A stretch of DNA of 10,290 nt, from the NCBI GenBank assembly GCA_001805085.1, contig MHEA01000207.1:1798-12087 (forward strand), written 5' to 3'. The position numbers and the translations under genes were made by a program. Origin of the DNA: Nitrospirae bacterium GWC2_57_9 (GTDB lineage Bacteria > Nitrospirota > UBA9217). Positions 6,061 through 10,290 of the stretch are shown piece by piece. The notes under the pieces were generated by a model. The model was not told the origin of the DNA. It searched no databases and saw nothing but the letters and a program-made list of their open reading frames with translations. Position 1 is the stretch's first letter. Each line of letters starts with the position of its first letter.

Positions 6061-6252
6061 CTACATTCCCAGAACCTTTTTTACCTGACCGATCTTTTCC
6101 TGAATTTTACCGGATATCTTTTCGTCTTTTCCTTCACCTTCCAGGCCAGAATTCAGGCCGATTTTCCCGGCGATCTTTCCGGCAACTTCGCTGAGCTTAC
6201 CCTTGACTTTGTGATACATGCCCTCCGCCTGGTCCTGCGTTCCGGATTTCAT
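6061..6252 (-). CDS. CsbD-family stress protein
   Basis: The 63-residue protein has the CsbD layout: a hydrophilic, Lys/Gly-rich helical chain with repeated KGK and GKI units (DQAEGMYHKVKGKLSEVAGK, then LEGEGKDEKISGKIQEKIGQ, ending VKKVLGM). CsbD proteins are abundant general stress proteins, sigma-B controlled in Bacillus, whose molecular role is not known. The ribosome binding site CAGGAGG lies 7 bases before the ATG. A hairpin between this gene and the DUF3494 gene (6311-6341) suggests separate transcription from what lies upstream. Confidence 0.88.
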   Translation of the reverse strand: MKSGTQDQAEGMYHKVKGKLSEVAGKIAGKIGLNSGLEGEGKDEKISGKIQEKIGQVKKVLGM

Positions 6253-6310
6253 GGTATGCCTCCTGTCGGATATGCCGACCTTCTCTTTTAGCTATTGCGG
6301 CGGTAGAAAT

Positions 6311-6341
6311 GGGTTCCTGAAGAACGGGTCTCCAGGAACCC
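6311..6341. terminator. Inverted repeat, possible terminator after the DUF3494 gene
   Basis: GGGTTCCTG at 6311-6319 pairs perfectly with CAGGAACCC at 6333-6341 across a 13-base loop. It lies 74 bases after the stop of the DUF3494 gene and about 60 bases before the CsbD start. In the minus direction it is followed by ATTTCTACC, a weak T-rich tail, so intrinsic termination would be poor. An mRNA leader hairpin for the CsbD gene is an alternative. Confidence 0.45.
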
Positions 6342-6414
6342 CTGTAATTTATGTTCTTCTCATGGTAAGTACTTTAAGCGCGATTGCTTATTGCCGATCT
6401 CGATATGCCCGGCC

Positions 6415-7293
6415 TTATTTCCCGTTACCGCCCTGACGGCCCGGGTCCCCGGGCGTCCCGCCCAGCTCATCATTCGAGCGGTTCGGGCTACCCTGGTTCG
6501 AGTTGCCCGGATCGCAATTCTCCGGTCCGTTGCCCACGCCCTGGTTGCAGCGGCTTCGCACCGGCCGGCCGGCCTGTTCGCATCCGGTGACAGTGGCACC
6601 GGTCATCGTTACCGCGGCCAGCGCCAATGCATCCCCATAAAACGTTCCGCGTGTGATGGTTATGGCCGCACCCGCGAGAATAGTTCCCTGGAAAGCCGAA
6701 TCCGTCATTGTCGCGGCCTCGGCGACCCACCAGTACACGTTGCACGGCGCTCCGCCGCCTTCCATGATCACCGAGAAATTGGTGCCCGTCAAGGCGCCGG
6801 TCCCGCTGGTCCCGATCTTGAAGATCCAGGTACCGCTCGACGGCCCGCTGAGCGTCAGTATCCCGTCCGTTGTCGTCGACGCCGCGTCTACACAGTAGAC
6901 GCCCGGTGCAAGCACCTGGCCCGCGAGATTGCCCGCCAAGACATAGTCACACTGCATGAGCGCGAGCGCATTGTATGCGTCGAGGAAGTCAATGTAGGCC
7001 TGCTTGGCGACTCCGTCCCCCGCGTGAACCGTCCCGTTGATCGTGCAATTGGTCTGAGTGATTGCGGTGCCGGGCCAGACTCCCACGTCGCCGGTGACAA
7101 TGGAATCGGTGCAGGTCACCGCCGTGCCGGCCAGTACCGTAAAGCTCCCCGCCGCACCTAAAGCAGGCGCGGTTTGAGCGAACGCCGCGTGGAACGGCGC
7201 CGCGGAAAGAAGCGCGGCAAACAGAACGATGACAGCCAGTCTTACCATGGGTCTGCGGCGAGTATGTGTTCGAGCCATTGGAATATTCTTCAT
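6415..7293 (-). CDS. DUF3494 ('ice-binding-like') secreted protein with Gly/Asn-rich C-terminal tail
   Basis: The protein has 292 residues. A long signal peptide (residues 1-39) has a basic start (TRRRPMVRLA), a hydrophobic core and an AFA cleavage motif. Residues 43-238 form the DUF3494 beta-solenoid: GAAGSFTVLAGTAVTCTDSI near the start, TGDVGVWPGTAITQTNC, VLAPGVYCVD, SSGTWIFKIG, and the conserved NVYWWVAEAATMTDSAFQGT at 185-204 followed by ILAGAAIT. The C-terminal tail 249-292 (RCNQGVGNGPENCDPGNSNQ, then a GGTPGDPGRQGGN segment) is a recurring low-complexity motif of exported bacterial proteins. Known DUF3494 members include ice-binding proteins, but the family is also widespread in non-cold organisms, where an adhesive or surface role is more likely. 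The ATG at 7293 has GGAGG about 10 bases upstream; a start at 7278 (MARTH) is possible. Confidence 0.9.
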   Translation of the reverse strand: MKNIPMARTHTRRRPMVRLAVIVLFAALLSAAPFHAAFAQTAPALGAAGSFTVLAGTAVTCTDSIVTGDVGVWPGTAITQTNCTINGTVHAGDGVAKQAYIDFLDAYNALALMQCDYVLAGNLAGQVLAPGVYCVDAASTTTDGILTLSGPSSGTWIFKIGTSGTGALTGTNFSVIMEGGGAPCNVYWWVAEAATMTDSAFQGTILAGAAITITRGTFYGDALALAAVTMTGATVTGCEQAGRPVRSRCNQGVGNGPENCDPGNSNQGSPNRSNDELGGTPGDPGRQGGNGK

Positions 7294-7351
7294 AACCTGT
7301 GTTCCTCCTCAATACCAAGATTAAACATCCGGTTCTTCGGTTGCTTCGCCC

Positions 7352-7382
7352 CTTGACAGGTCCTCATGTTGTCAATGTCAAG
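7352..7382. promoter_or_regulatory. TTGACA repeat cluster upstream of the DUF3494 gene
   Basis: On the minus strand, two TTGACA hexamers lie in direct tandem (7381-7376 and 7375-7370), and an inverted copy (TGTCAA on the same strand) lies at 7358-7353. CTTGACA and TGTCAAG form a 7-bp inverted repeat 17 bases apart. TTGACA is a perfect sigma-70 -35 hexamer, but no good -10 is found at 16-18 bases, so this may be an operator or an activator-dependent promoter rather than a standard one. Confidence 0.4.
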
Positions 7383-7413
7383 ACTCTATATTTTTCTTAT
7401 GCTTTTGAAGAAT

Positions 7414-7461
7414 CCCCTCGCTGGTCCAAGGGAGATAAAAATTCCCGGAACCAGCGAGGGG
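7414..7461 (-). terminator. Strong hairpin between the OmpA gene and the DUF3494 gene
   Basis: CCCCTCGCTGGT at 7414-7425 pairs perfectly with ACCAGCGAGGGG at 7450-7461, and an inner stem (GGGA at 7430-7433 with TCCC at 7443-7446) lies within. The structure is very stable and sits about 90 bases after the OmpA-type stop codon. The minus-strand tail (ATTCTTCAAAAGC) lacks a proper U-run, so it may be a weak terminator, an RNase barrier or a repeat element. Confidence 0.55.
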
Positions 7462-7503
7462 CGAGATTGCAGGGAAACGCTATTCCTGGAATGTATTGGA
7501 GGC

Positions 7504-7540
7504 AGGGGCGGGACAAACGAAGATCGCCTGTCCGGCCCCT
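7504..7540 (-). terminator. GC-rich inverted repeat directly after the OmpA-type gene
   Basis: AGGGGCGGGACA at 7504-7515 and TGTCCGGCCCCT at 7529-7540 form a 12-bp stem with one mismatch and a 13-base loop. It begins 12 bases after the stop of the OmpA-type gene. There is no U-run following it. It probably protects the mRNA 3' end or contributes to termination together with the hairpin at 7414-7461. Confidence 0.5.
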
Positions 7541-7552
7541 TGACCTCTATGT

Positions 7553-8821
7553 CTATTTCACGATGACCTCAAAAAGCACTTTCTGGTTGGCCTTTGCAGC
7601 CTCTGAGTATATGTCCGAAGGAACCGGTTCATACTCTGACGGTCTCGTCTCGCCATATCCGATTTTGGTGAGCCTGTCTCCCGCAACGCCGCCTTCTTTT
7701 ATGAGGTAATTCCTGACAGCGGTTGCTCTTTGTTCGCTCAGCTTCTGGTTATACTCTTTGGTGCCGCTGGCGGAAGTATATCCTGCAATGCGGATCTTCA
7801 TTTTCGGACTGTCTTTCAGGATTTTGGCATTATAGTTCAGTATTGTCTTGCCATTTTCGGAAAGTGACGAACTATCGAAGTCAAAATGCGAATCCTCGAG
7901 AGAGATCAGCACCGCGGGCACAATCTTCGGCGCAGGAACCGTAGTGAAGCTCCATACATAGCTGTTTGCCAAAACATTGCCTGCCAGGTCCTTGACCCCG
8001 GCTGCGATCGTTGCGGTATAGGTAGTGCCTTTATCGAGTTCGTTTGCCGGGTCAAAGGTTGCGGTTGTGCCGGCGAAGGTCACCTTGCCCGTAACAGGCG
8101 TGGTCCCGTGCTTTACGGTAAAGGTTGACGTGGTGATGGTGGAACGGGCCATCTCCTCACTGAAGGTTGCGGTGATGTTCCTGTCGGCTGACACGCCGGT
8201 GACGCCGCCATCAGGGCTTGTGCAGACAACTTCCGGTGCGGTGTCGTCTCCGGTCCTGGCAACCGCCTTCTTCTCCGCGCCAAGAACGAAGGTGAGGCCT
8301 ACCGTGTATTCCATATTGATCCGGGAATCGCCTCCTTCGGTGAACACCCCCTGCTTGACGTCGCCCCGCAGTGCCACCGTATCGGAGATGAAGTACTTGA
8401 GTCCAAGGCCATAGTTGAACATCCCGCGGCCGTGGTCAGGCATGCCTTTCGAACTGTTGTCGGTTTGAGTGACGCCGAACCCGGCCGAAACGAACGGAAC
8501 AAAAGTACCTTCCGGATTGAAACTGAGCACAGCGTCGACCCCTAAACGATAGACCTGCACATCCCGATCGACATACTCCATTGATCTGGTCTCCGTGGGG
8601 ACAAAGCCGAACATGGCCTCCAACCCCAGGTTGTCGGTGAAGTTGTAACCTCCGCGCAGGCCATAGTAGGAGCGTGCGTCCAGGTCCTGTTCACGGTCGA
8701 ACGAATAGAAACCGGTGAACGGGTCCAGAGTAAATGTCCCGCCCTGGTTCCCGGCAAATCCGGGGGCGGCAAGGCTAAGCAGCATCAAACCGCTCAGGAA
8801 AACCATCGATATTTTTTTCAT
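7553..8821 (-). CDS. OmpA-family outer-membrane protein with beta-barrel, Ig-like (Big_5) and OmpA C-terminal domains
   Basis: The start at 8821 (MKKISMVFLS) follows AAGGAGG 7 bases upstream and gives 422 residues; a longer frame to 8944 lacks a site and would bury the signal peptide. Residues 1-23 are a signal peptide ending PGFA. Residues about 27-181 form an OmpA-like eight-strand barrel (FTGFYSFDREQDLDARSYYG, GGYNFTDNLGLEAMFGFVP, VPFVSAGFGV, GLGLKYFISDTVALRGDVKQ). Residues about 193-294 are an SbsA-type Big_5 module (DTAPEVVCTSPDGG, ITATFSEEMA, ANSYVWSFTT). Residues about 305-422 are the OmpA peptidoglycan-binding domain (HFDFDSSSLSENGKTIL, AGYTSASGT, NQKLSEQRATAVRNYL, KIGYGETRP). As in the DUF2934/OmpA protein, the diaminopimelate-binding Asp of GHTD is Ser (Ser350) while Arg365 is kept. 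An Ig-like module between barrel and OmpA domain is an uncommon arrangement and would lengthen the periplasmic linker. Confidence 0.9.
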   Translation of the reverse strand: MKKISMVFLSGLMLLSLAAPGFAGNQGGTFTLDPFTGFYSFDREQDLDARSYYGLRGGYNFTDNLGLEAMFGFVPTETRSMEYVDRDVQVYRLGVDAVLSFNPEGTFVPFVSAGFGVTQTDNSSKGMPDHGRGMFNYGLGLKYFISDTVALRGDVKQGVFTEGGDSRINMEYTVGLTFVLGAEKKAVARTGDDTAPEVVCTSPDGGVTGVSADRNITATFSEEMARSTITTSTFTVKHGTTPVTGKVTFAGTTATFDPANELDKGTTYTATIAAGVKDLAGNVLANSYVWSFTTVPAPKIVPAVLISLEDSHFDFDSSSLSENGKTILNYNAKILKDSPKMKIRIAGYTSASGTKEYNQKLSEQRATAVRNYLIKEGGVAGDRLTKIGYGETRPSEYEPVPSDIYSEAAKANQKVLFEVIVK

Positions 8822-8953
8822 TTGGAGCCTCCTTTTAGCTGCATCATCTTCAAAATCAACACAATCCGTTTTACCGGATCGAGAATAGAACAGTACGCGC
8901 TGATTTGCGCTGCCGTACCGCCGGGGCCTGCCTTGTTCCGGCATCCACCGGGA

Positions 8954-9001
8954 AGAAAAAAATGGGGACAGACAGAATTTCTGAAATGGTGCCTGTCCCC
9001 T
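8954..9001 (-). terminator. Intrinsic terminator of the Big_5/DUF3494 gene, in a REP-like repeat
   Basis: GGGGACAG (8964-8971) and CTGTCCCC (8993-9000) form a stem. On the minus strand the stem is followed by ATTTTTTTCTTCC, a clear U-run, 37 bases after the stop codon of the large protein. The sequence TGGTGCCTGTCCCC with GGGGACAG also resembles a dispersed palindromic repeat common in Desulfobacterota and related genomes. Confidence 0.78.
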
Positions 9002-9037
9002 GTTCCTAGCCTGCGTTCATACAGGATGCCTCATGTC

Positions 9038-10290
9038 CTACTCGCAGCCGACAGGTGCACTGGCATGACCCGGTACTGAAACAGTATTGCTGAGGAAGGT
9101 AAATGCGCCGGCCCCTGCGGCCCCTGCCAGCAATCTGCCGCAAGACGTCGCGCCGGTCCCCATCGAGATTGACGCGGAAGCCAGTATGTTTCCATTGAAT
9201 ACGGCGTTCCCGTTAATAGTCGCTGAACTGCCTACAAACCAGAAGACATTGGATGCCTTGGCGCCGCCTGTCAGAATAACCTGGCTGCCGACCGACGCGG
9301 TGAGTGCCGAGCCCGCCTGGAAGTAGAACATAGCATTCGCATCGCCCCCGGCGTCAAGAGTAAGGTCCCCTGTTATATCAATCGTGGTGGCTGAGGCCGC
9401 TTTATAGATACCAGGAGGAAGAGTGGCGTTGCCTGCACAGCCCAGGCCCAGGCCTGCGCCGCCGCCAGTTCCTATAGTACCGCATGCCAGATCGGCAGCA
9501 CCCGGCAAATTCGCGGGCGAGATGCTGTTCCATATAGCGGTCAATTGGGTCATGACAGCGGGTGCAGTGGTTGTGTCAGGATAGATTGAGGTAATTACCA
9601 CGTCTCCGGCATTGTTTGTTGGAGGCGTTCCTCCGCAAAGACCGAAACCCGGCCCGTCCCCTAAAAGGATAGTAACTCCATTGCAGGTGTACGTTGTATG
9701 CAGCACCACATCCCCGTTAATCTTGGTAGCGCCGCTGTTGGTCAGCCCGCCGTAAGATGCGATCCCGAACGGCGCGAGGATCCCAAGGTTGAGTCCCGAC
9801 GATGCCGTTGTAAACTGCCAAGGATTCGGCACATTACCAAGCAACCACGGATTTCCTGCCAGGTCGCTGGCTGCGATCTGGACGGTATAGGTGGCGTTTG
9901 ATTCGAGATCGTTTGTCGGGTTAAAGGTCGCGATGTTGCCAAAGTAGGTCACACTGCCCGAAATGGAGGAAACGATTGTCCCCGTGGGACCGGTCACCGT
10001 GAAGGTCAACGGCGTGATCGTTAATGGGTCCATCGGCTCATCGAAAGTGGCGGTGATCGTCACATCAACAGGTACATTCGTGAGGCTGTTCGTAGGCGCT
10101 GTGCTGAGCAATAAAGGCGCGGTGACGTCCGTAGTCAAGCCTGTGGTAAAGGTCCATAGGTAGTCACTCGCCAACGAAGCACCCGCCACATTCATGGCCC
10201 CGGTTGTAATCTTGCCGGTATAGGTGGTGTTGATCGCGAGGTTGCTGGCCGGTGTAAAGAGCGCAGCGTGGCTTGCAGCGTCATAGGGGA
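9038..10290 (-). CDS. Large secreted protein with tandem Big_5 Ig-like modules and a C-terminal DUF3494 domain (5' end outside window)
   Basis: The frame stays open to the window edge, so at least 416 residues are the C-terminal part of a longer protein; the internal ATG at 10195 is not the real start. The portion upstream of it (DAASHAALFTPASNLAINTT, then YTGKITTGAM and YLWTFTTG) is the second half of one Big_5 module. A complete second module lies at about 10130-9806 (DVTAPLLLSTAPTNSLTNVP, ITATFDEPMD, ATYTVQIAASDLAGN, PWQFTT). A DUF3494 domain covers about 9796-9041 (LGILAPFGIASYGGLTNSGA, INGDVVLH, LPPGIYKAASATTIDITGDL, FYFQAGSALT, NVFWFVGSSATINGNAVFNG, NILASASI). Modules of this kind stack to project the terminal domain from the cell surface. 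It is likely an extracellular adhesin or surface protein; ice binding is possible but not shown. Transcription ends at the hairpin at 8954-9001. Confidence 0.9.
   Translation of the reverse strand, partial: PYDAASHAALFTPASNLAINTTYTGKITTGAMNVAGASLASDYLWTFTTGLTTDVTAPLLLSTAPTNSLTNVPVDVTITATFDEPMDPLTITPLTFTVTGPTGTIVSSISGSVTYFGNIATFNPTNDLESNATYTVQIAASDLAGNPWLLGNVPNPWQFTTASSGLNLGILAPFGIASYGGLTNSGATKINGDVVLHTTYTCNGVTILLGDGPGFGLCGGTPPTNNAGDVVITSIYPDTTTAPAVMTQLTAIWNSISPANLPGAADLACGTIGTGGGAGLGLGCAGNATLPPGIYKAASATTIDITGDLTLDAGGDANAMFYFQAGSALTASVGSQVILTGGAKASNVFWFVGSSATINGNAVFNGNILASASISMGTGATSCGRLLAGAAGAGAFTFLSNTVSVPGHASAPVGCE

Noticed and set aside
6415..7293. Proof of cold adaptation from the DUF3494 domain
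   Set aside because: DUF3494 proteins are common in non-cold bacteria and the domain alone does not show ice binding.
7290..7367. 25-codon leader peptide whose stop overlaps the DUF3494 start (ATGA)
   Set aside because: There is no ribosome binding site before its ATG, and the peptide has no recognisable feature; the overlap is probably chance.
8822..8944. Longer start of the OmpA-type gene at 8944
   Set aside because: It would place 41 charged residues before a normal signal peptide, and the strong ribosome binding site is at 8821.

Overview
All supportable genes in this window lie on the minus strand, so transcription runs from right to left. I found no convincing plus-strand gene. Base composition is moderate (roughly half GC) and most genes have a strong GGAGG-type ribosome binding site. 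The set of families is typical of Gram-negative, anaerobic or soil and sediment bacteria such as Desulfobacterota (Geobacter-like) or Nitrospirota: a GAF sensor with a Geobacter-like N-terminus, DUF2934, CsbD, BON, lmo0937 and sll1863 small stress proteins, OmpA with Ig-like modules, and DUF3494 surface proteins. The phylum is an inference from family content; no ribosomal RNA or other marker gene is present.

Right-hand third (about 6400-10290), secreted and outer-membrane proteins. A 5'-truncated large protein carries SbsA-like Ig modules (Big_5) followed by a DUF3494 'ice-binding-like' domain. It ends at a clear hairpin plus U-run terminator. Next come an OmpA-type outer-membrane protein (signal peptide, beta-barrel, one Big_5 module, OmpA C-terminal domain) and a stand-alone DUF3494 protein with a Gly/Asn-rich tail. 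Several hairpins lie between these genes.

Middle (about 2600-6260), a cluster of small stress and envelope genes. In order of transcription these are a CsbD-family protein, a 39-aa basic protein, a triple-BON periplasmic protein, a two-TM membrane protein, a 43-aa lipoprotein, an sll1863-type coiled-coil protein, an inner-membrane-anchored OmpA-domain protein with an N-terminal DUF2934, an lmo0937-family 49-aa membrane peptide, and a YgiN-like ABM monooxygenase. Several of these genes are under 80 residues.

Left-hand part (1-2500). This holds a small exported protein, a 77-aa unknown, a 44-aa unknown, a TMEM175-type potassium channel homologue whose C-terminus runs into a REP-like repeat, a gap of about 500 bp, and the N-terminus of a GAF-domain sensor protein that leaves the window.

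Taken together, the window looks like a stress and envelope-maintenance island (desiccation, osmotic or cold type) next to cell-surface display proteins. The notable structural signals are a 13-bp perfect inverted repeat (2068-2137), a 15-base palindrome upstream of the DUF2934/OmpA gene, REP-like repeats, and the same Asp-to-Ser change in the peptidoglycan-binding motif of both OmpA-domain proteins. No CRISPR array, transposase, tRNA or rRNA was seen.
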